DNA from: JAXMBX01 sp046349635
GTDB taxonomy: Bacteria; Planctomycetota; Planctomycetia; Planctomycetales; Planctomycetaceae
Assembly: GCA_046349635.1 (NCBI GenBank)
Contig: JAXMBX010000008.1
Span: forward strand, 1-64,000
Direction of reading: 5' to 3'
DNA: 64,000 nucleotides
Below are positions 39,091 to 48,131 of this stretch, piece after piece (within the stretch, counting starts at the first letter, position 1; each line of letters starts with the position of its first letter). A program made the position numbers and the translations under genes. A model generated the notes under the pieces. It was not told the origin of the DNA. It saw only the letters and a program-made list of their open reading frames with translations, and did not search any database.

Positions 39091-40032
39091 GTGACGAAGT
39101 ACCTTGTGACCGGCGGCGCCGGATTTATCGGATCGCATATTGTCGAACGCCTCGTCAAGCAGGGGGAGAAGGTCCGCGTTTACGACAATTTGAGTACCGG
39201 ATCGTTGCAGAACCTGAAGGAGTTCGAGGGGAAGATCGAATTCGTGCAGGGAGATCTGCAGGATGCGGCCAAAATGGGCGAGGCGATGAAGGGGATCGAC
39301 GTCGTCTTCCACCAGGCCGCGCTCGCCTCCGTGCCCCGCAGCGTTGCCAATCCGATCGAAACACACGATGCATGCGTGACCGGCACGCTGGTTCTGCTGG
39401 ATCAGGCCCGCAAGGTCGGCGTCCGCCGCGTCGTCTACGCCGCCTCCAGCAGTGCCTACGGCAACTCCCCGATCATGCCCAAGGAGGAGATGCAGCATCT
39501 TGAGCCTCTCTCTCCCTACGCCGCTGCGAAACTGGCCGGTGAACTGTACATGGAAGCCTTCGCCGCCTGCTATCCGCTGGAAACCGTCCGCCTGAGATAC
39601 TTCAACGTCTTCGGTCCGCGGCAGGATCCGAACAGCCCCTACTCCGCGGTCATACCCCTGTTCGTCAGCGCGCTTCTCAAGGGGAAGCGGCCGATGATCT
39701 TCGGTGACGGGCAGCAATCCCGCGACTTCACGTTCGTCGCCAATGTCGCCAATATCAACCTGCTCGCCGCCACCACCCCCGGCATCTCCGGTCGGGTGTA
39801 CAATGTCGCCTGCGGACAAAGCATCACCCTGATAGACCTGCTGAAGGAAATCTGCCATCTGCTGAACAAGCCGTTTGATCCGGAATTCGGTCCGCCGCGT
39901 CAGGGAGACGTCAAGCATTCCTGGGCGGAGATCAGCCGGGCACAGAAAGACCTGGGATACACGGTCGATATCGATTGGCGTGAAGGATTACGGAAAACAG
40001 TCGAGTGGTACGCGAATAGTTTTCAATCCTGA
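39091..40032 (+). CDS. NAD-dependent nucleotide-sugar epimerase/dehydratase (SDR family)
   Basis: This 313-residue extended SDR enzyme resembles UDP-glucose or UDP-GlcNAc 4-epimerase. The NAD-binding motif is TGGAGFIGSHI (about residues 7-17), followed by VYDNLSTGSLQNL. The Ser/Tyr/Lys triad is in YAASSSAYGN and SPYAAAKLAGE (Tyr143, Lys147). RYFNVFGPRQDPNSPYSAVIPLF and QSRDFTFVANVA shape the sugar-nucleotide pocket. It supplies an epimerised sugar donor for the exopolysaccharide. The start is GTG 39091. Confidence 0.93.
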   Translation: MTKYLVTGGAGFIGSHIVERLVKQGEKVRVYDNLSTGSLQNLKEFEGKIEFVQGDLQDAAKMGEAMKGIDVVFHQAALASVPRSVANPIETHDACVTGTLVLLDQARKVGVRRVVYAASSSAYGNSPIMPKEEMQHLEPLSPYAAAKLAGELYMEAFAACYPLETVRLRYFNVFGPRQDPNSPYSAVIPLFVSALLKGKRPMIFGDGQQSRDFTFVANVANINLLAATTPGISGRVYNVACGQSITLIDLLKEICHLLNKPFDPEFGPPRQGDVKHSWAEISRAQKDLGYTVDIDWREGLRKTVEWYANSFQS

Positions 40033-40151
40033 TTTCCTGAACTGCGCCGACTCTGACACAGGAGTCGCCGGAGACGCGAGGGCCTCCCCGGTCTCCGGCC
40101 TGATCGATCATAATCATCCACCTGCGGATCTTTCCGTGTGAGGAATGCGTC

Positions 40152-42488
40152 ATGTCCCCGACTCCTCAAGACTCCGATGAGACCCTGGTGAAAAACACCG
40201 TCGAGTCGCTGCCCCCCACGACGGACGCCGGGGATTCTCCGGACATCTTCAGCCTCGCCTGGCGGATCAAGTATTATCTCGCCGTCGCCGCGGTTGTCGG
40301 TCTGGGACTGGGAGAACTGGGCTACCTGAAGTTAGGCCCGATGTATGAAACCAAGGGGCAGATCCTCGTCTCCAAGAAAACCGCCACCCCCGTCAAGGAA
40401 CGGGATATGGAACAATCCGGCGTCGGCGAACGGACCGAACACATCGCCCTGATTCTCAGCCCCCTGATTCTTGACGCGGCCGTAAAGAAGGGAAAACTCG
40501 ATCAGCTTCCCTCCATGAAAGGTGCGCCCGATCCGTCTCGCGAAATCCTCGATTACCTGAAGGTGAAACGGAGCGCAGGACTGGACCGCGCGGTTCTGAA
40601 CGTCCTCGACCTCACCTATGTCTGTCCCAAGCGCGGCGATGGCATCAAGATCATCGAAGCGGTCATCGATGCCTACCACGATTACCTGATCAAAACGAAG
40701 AACTTTACAACGCTCGAATCGGAGCAGACCCACGCCGATGCAGTAAAGAGGCTGACCGCCGACCTGGATGCGATCCAGACTAAATATATGGAGTTCCGTC
40801 GCAAGGCCCCCCTCCACTGGAAAAACGCCCCGGGCAAGGATGGAACCGCCACAGACTACACCAACGAAGAACAGGAGCGGATGCTCTCCCTCGACCAGGA
40901 GCGCCGGTTGACACTCAATAAGCAGGTCGAAGTTGAAACGAGGATCCGGACACTCGAAGCCGCCATCCAGCGGGGGGATCCGCACGATATCCTGGAATTC
41001 CTCGTTCGCAACTGGCTCAACATGTATAACACGTCGGGCGTCGCCGGCGCCGGCAACATGACCGAGGTCGGTGCGCTGCAGAACAAGCTCCTTCCGCTGC
41101 TCCTCGATGAGCAACGCCTGCTCCGGGACTTCGGAAACAACCACCCGGAGGTCCAGGCGGTCCAAAAAGAAATTCAGATGGTCCGCGACTTCTACCGTCG
41201 TCAGGGTGTGATCCTTCCAGAATTCAAGGTGAAGCCCGGCCAGACCCCCGATGAGATTCCTCCCCAGGACATCGTTACGCTGTATCTCGGTTCACTCAAA
41301 CGGCAGAAGATCGAACTCGAATCGCGGATCAAGGAACTTTCGACCCTTTACGAACAAGCCGCACTCAAGGCCAAAGAATACGCCGCCTACCTGCTCGAAG
41401 ACCAGAGTTTCAACGACGAAATCAAGCGGATGAAGAAGCTGCTGGAAGAAGTCAGCACACGCAAGAACATCGTCGAGCTCAGCGAGAAGAACGGTGGCTT
41501 CTCCATGCAACAACTCTCCAAGGTCACTGAAGAACTCCAGGTCAAGCGGCAGTTGCAGTTCCTCCTGCTGGGGGCCGTCGGCAGCATGGTCGGTATCTTC
41601 GGCTGGTTCTACATCCGTGCCATGCAGGACAACACCCTGAAAAACGGCGACGAATTGCGGACACGCTTCGGTCTGCACGTCATCGGGCAAGTCCCCGGCT
41701 TCGACCCCAACCAGACCGCAACCCTTGCCTTCCCGAAACTCGCTCCCTCACTCTGTTACGCTCACCGCCCCGCGTCGCTGGAGGCGGAATCGTTTCGCAC
41801 CATCCGGACGGCGCTGTACTTCTCCACCCAGGGGCACGGCAAGCAGGTCATTCAGGTTACCAGCGCCGAGTCACAGGATGGCAAATCCACACTCTGCAGC
41901 AACCTCTCCCTCGCCATCGCGAACTCGGGCAAACGCATTCTGCTTATCGATGCGGATCTCCGCTGCCCCCGCCTGCACGAACTGTTCGGCGAAGCCCAGC
42001 GGCCCGGCCTGTCGGATGTTCTCGCGGGGGAAATCTCCCTCGAAGACGCCGTCATCACCGGATCGGTCCCCAGCCTGCATCTCCTCTGTGCCGGCACGAA
42101 TTCCAGCAATCCCAGTGAAATGCTCGGCTCGGTCGCCTTTGAAAAACTGGTGGCCCGTGCCCGCGAGAAATACGACTACGTTATCATCGACACCCCGCCG
42201 ATGATGCTCGTCAGCGATCCCTGCATCGTCGCCGGTCTCGTCAATTCGGTGATTCTCGTCCTGCGACGCGGCAAGAACCGCCTCTCCACCATTCGCCGAA
42301 CCTACGAACTCCTCCACATGCACAAGGTTCGCCTGATGGGTGTGGTTCTCAATGACTCGGAACTTTCCGGGGACAGCGCCTTCGGCTATGCTTATCGGGA
42401 GAAGTACAACGCGCCACAGGGAGCGGCCAAGCCCGCCCCGCAAGGAATCCCGGTCGGTGCCGGACACGAGGCCAATGTAAGGATGTGA
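40152..42488 (+). CDS. Wzc-like polysaccharide co-polymerase and tyrosine autokinase
   Basis: The 778-residue inner-membrane protein has a Wzz-type N-terminal half: a first membrane helix near residues 38-58, a long periplasmic coiled coil through about residue 470, and a second helix QFLLLGAVGSMVGIFGWFYI. The C-terminal BY-kinase domain has Walker A SAESQDGKSTLCSNL, Walker A' RILLIDADLRCPRL and Walker B YDYVIIDTPPMMLVSD. The C-terminal tail contains two Tyr in FGYAYREKYN, a short tyrosine cluster. It controls chain length and export of the polymer by cycles of phosphorylation. GAGGA lies 9 nt before ATG 40152. It is followed 7 nt later by the antiterminator gene. Confidence 0.94.
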   Translation: MSPTPQDSDETLVKNTVESLPPTTDAGDSPDIFSLAWRIKYYLAVAAVVGLGLGELGYLKLGPMYETKGQILVSKKTATPVKERDMEQSGVGERTEHIALILSPLILDAAVKKGKLDQLPSMKGAPDPSREILDYLKVKRSAGLDRAVLNVLDLTYVCPKRGDGIKIIEAVIDAYHDYLIKTKNFTTLESEQTHADAVKRLTADLDAIQTKYMEFRRKAPLHWKNAPGKDGTATDYTNEEQERMLSLDQERRLTLNKQVEVETRIRTLEAAIQRGDPHDILEFLVRNWLNMYNTSGVAGAGNMTEVGALQNKLLPLLLDEQRLLRDFGNNHPEVQAVQKEIQMVRDFYRRQGVILPEFKVKPGQTPDEIPPQDIVTLYLGSLKRQKIELESRIKELSTLYEQAALKAKEYAAYLLEDQSFNDEIKRMKKLLEEVSTRKNIVELSEKNGGFSMQQLSKVTEELQVKRQLQFLLLGAVGSMVGIFGWFYIRAMQDNTLKNGDELRTRFGLHVIGQVPGFDPNQTATLAFPKLAPSLCYAHRPASLEAESFRTIRTALYFSTQGHGKQVIQVTSAESQDGKSTLCSNLSLAIANSGKRILLIDADLRCPRLHELFGEAQRPGLSDVLAGEISLEDAVITGSVPSLHLLCAGTNSSNPSEMLGSVAFEKLVARAREKYDYVIIDTPPMMLVSDPCIVAGLVNSVILVLRRGKNRLSTIRRTYELLHMHKVRLMGVVLNDSELSGDSAFGYAYREKYNAPQGAAKPAPQGIPVGAGHEANVRM

Positions 42489-42495
42489 TTGCCGC

Positions 42496-43059
42496 ATGCC
42501 GATTCTGGGTCAGGAACCGGATCTCTATCCGCAGGACTTGCTCGATCGGCACGACGTCGGAACTGAAACCGACCGTGTCTGGTGGGGAGTACATACCCTG
42601 CCGCGCCAGGAAAAAACCCTCGCCCGCAAACTGCACGCCCGCCAGATCTGGCACTATCTCCCGCAGGTGAAGAAAGAATCCCGCTCTCCGGCCGGGCGCG
42701 TTCGCAAGTCCTTCGTCCCCCTCTTCGCGAGCTATGTCTTTTTCTACGGCTCCGAAAAGGACCGCCTCGCCGTCCTCGAAACCGGCTGCGTGGCGAAGCT
42801 CCTCCTCGCGGGTGACGGGGCCAAGCTCACCGCTGACCTGCGTCAGGTGAAACGCCTGATCGACAGCGGTGCGACGATTACCTTCGAGCCGGTGCTCGAG
42901 CCGGGAACTCCCGTTCGCGTCACTACCGGCCCCTTCCAGGGCTTCGAAGGCCGCGTCCTCAAGCGGCACTCCGGCGACCGCCTGCTGGTGATCGTCAACT
43001 ACCTGCAGCAGGGGATCTCCGTCGCGCTGGAAGACTCCCAGGTTGAGCGGATCGACTGA
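42496..43059 (+). CDS. NusG/RfaH/UpxY-like transcription antitermination protein
   Basis: The 187-residue NusG paralogue has an NGN domain (VWWGVHTLPRQEKTLARKL, HYLPQVKKESRSP, VPLFASYVFFYG) and a C-terminal KOW domain (VTTGPFQGFEGRVLKRHSGDRLLVIVNYLQQGISVALE). Its position in an exopolysaccharide locus points to a specialised factor that helps RNA polymerase read through the long operon, like RfaH, LoaP or UpxY, rather than the housekeeping NusG. It is last in the operon, directly after the kinase gene. No binding element such as ops was found upstream. Confidence 0.9.
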   Translation: MPILGQEPDLYPQDLLDRHDVGTETDRVWWGVHTLPRQEKTLARKLHARQIWHYLPQVKKESRSPAGRVRKSFVPLFASYVFFYGSEKDRLAVLETGCVAKLLLAGDGAKLTADLRQVKRLIDSGATITFEPVLEPGTPVRVTTGPFQGFEGRVLKRHSGDRLLVIVNYLQQGISVALEDSQVERID

Positions 43060-43209
43060 CCGCTTTCTCCCTACGCTCTCCGCAAATTGCTGGTTGACGG
43101 GCAGCGGGGCATTTACAATGACAGCGTCATTCCCACCCGCTTCAAAACGGAACCCACCGGCCGTTGTGAGTCCTTCCAACCGCGCCCGCTGGCGCCAAGG
43201 GACGTCGTT

Positions 43210-44332
43210 ATGCCGCTCATCAATGATCGATTCCTGAGACTCTCTAGTATTCTCCTGAGTCTGCTCCTGCTTGCCACTTTCAGCGCCAACGCCGCCGATC
43301 TCAAGACGAAAAACGTCATCCTGATCACCACCGATGGTTTGCGCTGGCAGGAACTTTTCACGGGCGCGGAAAAGGCCCTGATCAACAAGCAGCATGGCGG
43401 TGTCGAGAACGTCAAAGCGATCGAGGAAAAATTCTGGCGTGAGAATCTGGAGGAACGACGTGCCGCCCTGTTCCCCTTTTGCTGGGGCAAAATCGCCCGC
43501 CAAGGACAGATCTACGGCAATATGACCAAGGGGAGTTCCTGCCAGATCACGAACACCATGAAGTTTTCCTACCCCGGCTATAACGAGATCCTGACCGGCT
43601 TCGCCGACCCCCTGATCGACAGCAACGCCAAAAAACCTAACCAGAACTTCACGGTCCTGGAATGGTTGCACCGCAAGCCCGCCTTCGACGGCAAGGTGGC
43701 CGCCTATAGCGCGTGGGACGTTATCCCCTACATCATCAACCGCGAACGCTGCGGCTTTCCCGTCATGGGAGGTTGGGAATATTTGCCCGAGCCGGAGCCG
43801 AACGCGCGACAGAAGCTGCTCAACGAGTTGATCGACGACACCACCCGCCCCAATGCCGCGGAGGTCATCGACTCGTTCCTGTACCAGGCCGCTCGCGAAC
43901 ACCTGCTGCGACACAAACCGCGCGTGATGTTCATCGGCTTTCTCGAGACCGATGCCTGGGGACACGCGGGGCGCTATGACAACCTGCTCACATCAGCCCA
44001 TGCGGTCGATCACTACATCCAGCGCCTGTGGGATGCGACTCAGTCCATCGACCAGTATCGAGACAAAACCACGTTTATCATTTCGACCGACCACGGCCGG
44101 GGCTCGGGACTGGTCGATTGGAAGTCCCGGCAAGACGATGGAAGAGGCGGAAAATATGTGGATGGCCTTCCTCGGCCCGGACACTCCGGCACTCGGCGAA
44201 CGAACGAAGTGCGACCGCGTGACGCAGAGCCAGATTGCCGCGACTTTGGCCGCGCTGCTGGGAGAAGACTACCACGCCGCCGTCCCGCGATCCGGCGCGG
44301 TGATCAAGGATGTCCTGCCGAAGGGGAAGTAG
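43210..44332 (+). pseudogene. Secreted alkaline-phosphatase-superfamily protein with one frameshift
   Basis: The gene would encode about 373 residues from ATG 43210 (signal peptide ILLSLLLLATFSANA). Family features are NVILITTDGLRWQELFTGAEKA (metal Asp and nucleophile region), SSCQITNTMKFSYPGYNEILTGFADPL, FIGFLETDAWGHAGRYD and FIISTDHGRGSGLVDW. This is the type-I phosphodiesterase/phosphatase layout. At about 44,127 the frame fails. The rest of the protein, GKTMEEAENMWMAFLGPDTP onward to KDVLPKGK, continues in the +1 frame to 44,332. Reading CC instead of CCC at 44,126-44,128 restores it. Without correction the product would carry an unrelated C-terminus ending at 44,385. Confidence 0.82.
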
Positions 44333-44400
44333 CGTACGTAAGCCAGAAGAAAGTCCTTAGCCTCTTCGCGTTCAGGTTTTTATAGCAAGGAGGACATCCG

Positions 44401-44985
44401 TTGCCAGATCGTCAAAAAATAGGAAGGAGTGTTGGAGATGGTCCGTTGAGGACTTTCTTCGTGACATTTACAGATGACGGTCCAGACCGCCGTGAGGCAA
44501 TTGAGTTCTTTTCGAAACTGACTCAACCATTGTTCAGTGGAGGACGCCCAAAGGCCCTGTTCCCGGCGAGTCCCACTTTCCCAGACAATATCGATAGACT
44601 TTCGGATGAAGACGCTCAAGCGTATTTCGACGCAAATCCTGTTGAACGTCAGTGGGCATCACTGACACTCCTGCAACAAGACGGCGTTGCAGATCACGAG
44701 TTGTACCGGCTTAAATTTATTCCTGAACTAAAACGTTTGCATTTTTCTGGAGTAGGTGATGAAGCACTTTCTCACGTCGTTTATCTCCAGTCGTTAACCT
44801 GTCTGGTCGTTTATTCCCCTCATATCACTGACGCCTGTCTTCAATATGTGAAGCGTCTCACCTCACTCAAAGCACTTGATTTTAAAGCATCGCCACAAAT
44901 CACTCAAAAAGCATTTGCAGAAACATTCTCCAGTTTACCAAACATCGTCGATGCGTATCCGCCGCATAGGAACGGCGACCAATGA
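44401..44985 (+). CDS. Leucine-rich-repeat-like protein
   Basis: The 194-residue protein starts at TTG 44401, supported by AAGGAGG with 7 nt spacing. The second half shows LRR-type spacing (LKFIPELKRLHFSGVGDEALSHV, LQSLTCLVVYSPHITDACLQYV, LTSLKALDFKASPQITQKAFAE), similar to the LRR modules of planctomycete proteins with a DxxLxxL pattern. No signal peptide is seen. The stretch is noticeably AT-richer than the genes around it and its codon choice differs, which suggests recent acquisition. Function is unknown; it is probably a protein-protein interaction module. Confidence 0.7.
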   Translation: MPDRQKIGRSVGDGPLRTFFVTFTDDGPDRREAIEFFSKLTQPLFSGGRPKALFPASPTFPDNIDRLSDEDAQAYFDANPVERQWASLTLLQQDGVADHELYRLKFIPELKRLHFSGVGDEALSHVVYLQSLTCLVVYSPHITDACLQYVKRLTSLKALDFKASPQITQKAFAETFSSLPNIVDAYPPHRNGDQ

Positions 44986-45064
44986 CTGGTATTCACTGCT
45001 TTTTGGTTAAACCGATTGTGAATGGGACGCTCAATTACTCGGCGTGATAGGGAAGCACCGCCCC

Positions 45065-45424
45065 CTACTTCTTCGCCACGGGGATGTATTTGTTAAACAG
45101 TTCCGCATAGTCTTCGCGGACGGGACTGAAGACGTCCAGAACCACGGCGGGGCCGCCCACGGCAACGGCACGATGCGGGACGTTCGGCGGGATGATGAAC
45201 ATATCTCCCGGCTGGCACATGCGCGCCTCGCCGTCAATCGTCAGCTCGAGTGTCCCCTTCAGCAGCATCCCACCCTGTTCGTGCGGGTGAGAGTGCAACG
45301 GCACTTCCGCCCCGTCGTCCATCTCCAGGTAGGAGAGCATCAGCTTTTCCCCAAACGGGGTCCGCAGACGGCAACCGGGAATCGCTTCAATCGCGGGAAT
45401 GTCCTGAATATTGATGAACGGCAT
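45065..45424 (-). CDS. Cupin-domain protein
   Basis: The 119-residue single-domain cupin has motif 1 VPLHSHPHEQGGMLLKGTLELTIDG (His-x-His...Glu...His metal ligands; the first is HSHPHEQ) and motif 2 QPGDMFIIPPNVPHRAV (ends with the last metal His). The complete ligand set suggests a metal-binding enzyme or sensor, but substrates of stand-alone cupins vary widely. It begins 17 nt after the EboE-like gene, on the same strand, so the two are likely co-transcribed. Confidence 0.88.
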   Translation of the reverse strand: MPFINIQDIPAIEAIPGCRLRTPFGEKLMLSYLEMDDGAEVPLHSHPHEQGGMLLKGTLELTIDGEARMCQPGDMFIIPPNVPHRAVAVGGPAVVLDVFSPVREDYAELFNKYIPVAKK

Positions 45425-45441
45425 GACTGCTCCTTCGTTCC

Positions 45442-46632
45442 TTATTTCGAATTCGATAAGTCGGACAGAATCGCACGGGCCCCGAGAATTTCCTGCGTCA
45501 GGCCGGCGACGAGATCCTTGGGCGTACGTTTCGTCTCCACGCCTGGCAGCACTTCCCAGGTATACGTCTCCACTTCCAGATGCGGCGTGTAATCCAGATT
45601 GCGGACGGTCCGGAGCGCTTCAATCAGTTGCGGCTTCGTTGTCCCCAGCGGCCCCAGTTCGTCGAGATGCACCGGCACATGGAAATGGATCCGCCATTCC
45701 GGACTCTGCAGCCATTCAACCGGAGGCTGACGCACAAAGTCCGCTGACAGATCGACCGACCGCAACACTCCGCCTGTGGTGGTCTTCCCCAGCGTCTGGT
45801 GCAGATAGCGTGGTTCGGCATATCGGGCGAGGGCGCCGCGTCCCTCGTTGTTACTGGCCGGTTGCTCCAGCCGGATGGCACAGGTGATATGCACCTTGTT
45901 GATCCGGATTCCGGCGCTCTTCAGGCTGAGGATCGACTGGGTGATCTCTTCGAACTCGACCCCCTGGTGGCAGACGTCGTAACAGACTCCCAGGTACTCC
46001 CGGGCGATCTTTCCAACTCCCTGTTCGTCGGCAGCTGCAAATAATTTTCCGAAAAACGCCACCGTCTCCGGCGTCGTCTCCAGCAGGCAATAGGGTTCGG
46101 GTTCAATCGCCAGCCGAATTTTTTTCCCGGTCTGCTGCTCCAGGCGATGCAGGAATTCCGCGGTCGCGAGCAATTCAGTAATCGCCACCCGCTCAAAGTC
46201 CAGCGGAAACCCAAACCCTTTGAAGCCCAGCGGCATCGTGGAGATACTTCCCTCTCCTTGGTCAGGGAGCAGATCGGCCAGGACCCTCGCACAACCCTCC
46301 GTGTATCTTCGCCGCCGCGGATCGCTCCACTTGGGAAGGTACACCTGTTCCTTGACCCGGTCGGAGTGGAAGTCGCCGTAAGGAAAGGCGTTGAGGGAAT
46401 AACAAGAGAGCCCCAGTGCTTCCAACTCCCCCCGGAATCGTCGCCCCCCCTCTCTGGCCGCCAGGATTTCCTCAATGACCGGCTGTGCCAGCCACAGACC
46501 CGCCGCGACTCCACCACCGCAGTTCCGCTGCAGTGGAACGGTATAGTCCTGCAGTCCCCGGACAACCTCGGCCAGGGTCCGACCGGGATGGACGTTGGTG
46601 CAGTAACTTAAAGGGAGTGTGGAAAAGGGCAT
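45442..46632 (-). CDS. eboE: EboE-like TIM-barrel (sugar-phosphate isomerase-like) protein
   Basis: The 396-residue protein matches the metabolite-traffic protein EboE. The N-terminus LPLSYCTNVHPGRTLAEVVRGL is characteristic, followed by a xylose-isomerase-like TIM barrel with LNAFPYGDFH, RLAIEPEPYCLLETTPETVAFF, LGVCYDVCHQGVEFE, INKVHITCAIRL and HFHVPVHLDELGPLGTT. In other bacteria the ebo cluster is linked to movement of metabolites to the periplasm; here no eboA-D or eboF neighbours are present, only a cupin. The gene symbol rests on recognition of the N-terminal pattern, so it is given with moderate certainty. Confidence 0.82.
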   Translation of the reverse strand: MPFSTLPLSYCTNVHPGRTLAEVVRGLQDYTVPLQRNCGGGVAAGLWLAQPVIEEILAAREGGRRFRGELEALGLSCYSLNAFPYGDFHSDRVKEQVYLPKWSDPRRRRYTEGCARVLADLLPDQGEGSISTMPLGFKGFGFPLDFERVAITELLATAEFLHRLEQQTGKKIRLAIEPEPYCLLETTPETVAFFGKLFAAADEQGVGKIAREYLGVCYDVCHQGVEFEEITQSILSLKSAGIRINKVHITCAIRLEQPASNNEGRGALARYAEPRYLHQTLGKTTTGGVLRSVDLSADFVRQPPVEWLQSPEWRIHFHVPVHLDELGPLGTTKPQLIEALRTVRNLDYTPHLEVETYTWEVLPGVETKRTPKDLVAGLTQEILGARAILSDLSNSK

Positions 46633-46898
46633 GGTTGGCCGTAAAAAAGCTCGATCCCGCAGGTTTGGAGAGACATGCCATCCTACACGAAGCCATAGAA
46701 AGCGGCCAGAAACCGGTCCATTCCGTTACCTTTCCCGGGCGCCGCTGATTTCTCCCCCCTGTTTCTGGTACGCTGAAGGCTCTTCAAATGTCGTTGGGCG
46801 AGTACTTCCCGAATTCTACGGAACTTCTGTCCGTTCCCGGGGTTCATAGCCTCGTCCGCAACCCTGATCCTTACGACTGACAACATTGCGAGACAAAC

Positions 46899-47558
46899 GT
46901 GTCCACGATGGAAACCGGTCCCCTGACCTACATGCAGGACCCCGACACCCGCCTCATGATGCGGGTCAAACGCGGGGATGAAGCCGCATTTGCCGTCCTG
47001 GTCCGCAACTACCAGGAGCGGCTGGTCAACATCCTGTTCCATCTCGTCGGCGACCAGCAGACCGCCGAGGACCTGACGCAGGAAGTCTTTCTGCGGGTCT
47101 ACCGGGCCCGACTCAGTTACGAGCCGACCGCCCGGTTTTCCACCTGGCTGTTTCACATCACGCACAACGTCGCTCACAATTCCCGCCGATCCAAGTTCCG
47201 CCGCAAGGAGGTCACCCTTCCGCCGCAGGACACCGGCCCGAACCCCAACCAGTCGCAACTCCTTGCGGAAAAATCCGCGCTGATGCCCTCCCGCGTGATC
47301 GACAAGCGGGAGATGTGCCGCATCATCCAGGCGGCCATCGACTCCTTGAACGAACGGCAGAAGATGGCGGTCCTGCTGCACAAGTTCGAGCAGATGAGCT
47401 ACCAGGACATCGCGGACACCATGGAACTGACCCCCGCCGCGGTAAAGTCCCTTCTTGCCCGCGCGCGGGAATGTCTCCGCGAAAAGCTGCTTCCCTTCGT
47501 CGGGCGGGGTGAACTTCCCGTCTCCCTCGAAAACGTTTCCGAGGAGGAAGACGAATGA
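46899..47558 (+). CDS. ECF-type RNA polymerase sigma factor
   Basis: The 219-residue sigma-70 family factor with regions 2 and 4 only starts at GTG 46899. Region 2 is DEAAFAVLVRNYQERLVNILFHLVGDQQTAEDLTQEVFLRVYRA, with FSTWLFHITHNVAHNSRR. Region 4 is NERQKMAVLLHKFEQMSYQDIADTMELTPAAVKSLLARARECLREKL, a complete helix-turn-helix. Between them is a linker of about 50 residues with a basic patch. A 64-base gap, which contains the ribosome-binding site of the next gene, separates it from the membrane protein that probably controls it. Target genes are unknown. Confidence 0.93.
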   Translation: MSTMETGPLTYMQDPDTRLMMRVKRGDEAAFAVLVRNYQERLVNILFHLVGDQQTAEDLTQEVFLRVYRARLSYEPTARFSTWLFHITHNVAHNSRRSKFRRKEVTLPPQDTGPNPNQSQLLAEKSALMPSRVIDKREMCRIIQAAIDSLNERQKMAVLLHKFEQMSYQDIADTMELTPAAVKSLLARARECLREKLLPFVGRGELPVSLENVSEEEDE

Positions 47559-47621
47559 TCCTTTCACTTGCCCCCTATTCCTGCTTGTTCTTCGATCCTC
47601 TCCTGGAGCGGGAGTGTCAGC

Positions 47622-48131
47622 ATGGCTAAAGAACGCATCGCCCGCCTGACGAACGAACTGCGCGAAGACCTGGTCGCCTATCTGGACGGTGAGCTGGATG
47701 AAAACAACATCCAGGCGGTCGAAAAGACCCTCGCCAATAACAACGTCGTCCGTCATGATCTGGAACAACTCTCCCGCACTTACGACCTGCTCGATTTTCT
47801 CCCCAAGGCGGAGGTCTCTCAGGAATTCACCGCCAAGACGATGACCATGGTCACCGTGCGGGCCTCCCAGGTCTGGCCGAGCGAAAATGAATGGAAGACC
47901 GGTTTCCGCCGGGGCTTTCTGCTCCTCGTCTGGTGCGCCGTCCTGTCCGCTTCCGCCTACGCCGGGTTTCACATCACGACCCGCATCGTCAAGACCGACG
48001 CGGACATCCTCGTGGATGATCTCCCGGTCATCGAAAAGCTCGACCAGTTGCAGGAAGTCGAAAACCTCAAGTTCCTGGAGAAACTGGAGCAGAGCGACCT
48101 GTTTGACCTCCCACGGAGTTCCACTCCATGA
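47622..48131 (+). CDS. Anti-sigma-factor-like membrane protein
   Basis: The 169-residue protein starts at ATG 47622 (GGGAG about 10 nt upstream). The N-terminal cytosolic part has the anti-sigma pattern LREDLVAYLDGELDENNIQAVEKTL followed by VRHDLEQLSRTYDLLDFLPKAE. It has no Cys residues there, so it lacks the zinc-finger HxxxCxxC. One membrane segment follows (RGFLLLVWCAVLSASAYAGFHI), then a short periplasmic tail ending in an acidic, Leu-rich helix (KLDQLQEVENLKFLEKLEQSDLFDLP). It would hold the upstream ECF factor at the membrane until a periplasmic signal releases it. It overlaps the next gene by 4 nt (ATGA). Confidence 0.85.
   Translation: MAKERIARLTNELREDLVAYLDGELDENNIQAVEKTLANNNVVRHDLEQLSRTYDLLDFLPKAEVSQEFTAKTMTMVTVRASQVWPSENEWKTGFRRGFLLLVWCAVLSASAYAGFHITTRIVKTDADILVDDLPVIEKLDQLQEVENLKFLEKLEQSDLFDLPRSSTP

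Noticed and set aside
38992..39918. Open frame of 308 codons opposite the epimerase
   Set aside because: The plus-strand epimerase has the NAD motif and Tyr-x3-Lys. The minus frame has no domain and is a compositional artefact.
42349..43965. Open frame of 538 codons on the minus strand
   Set aside because: It is antisense across the ends of the Wzc-like gene, the NusG-like gene and the phosphatase-like gene. The forward genes carry strong family motifs.
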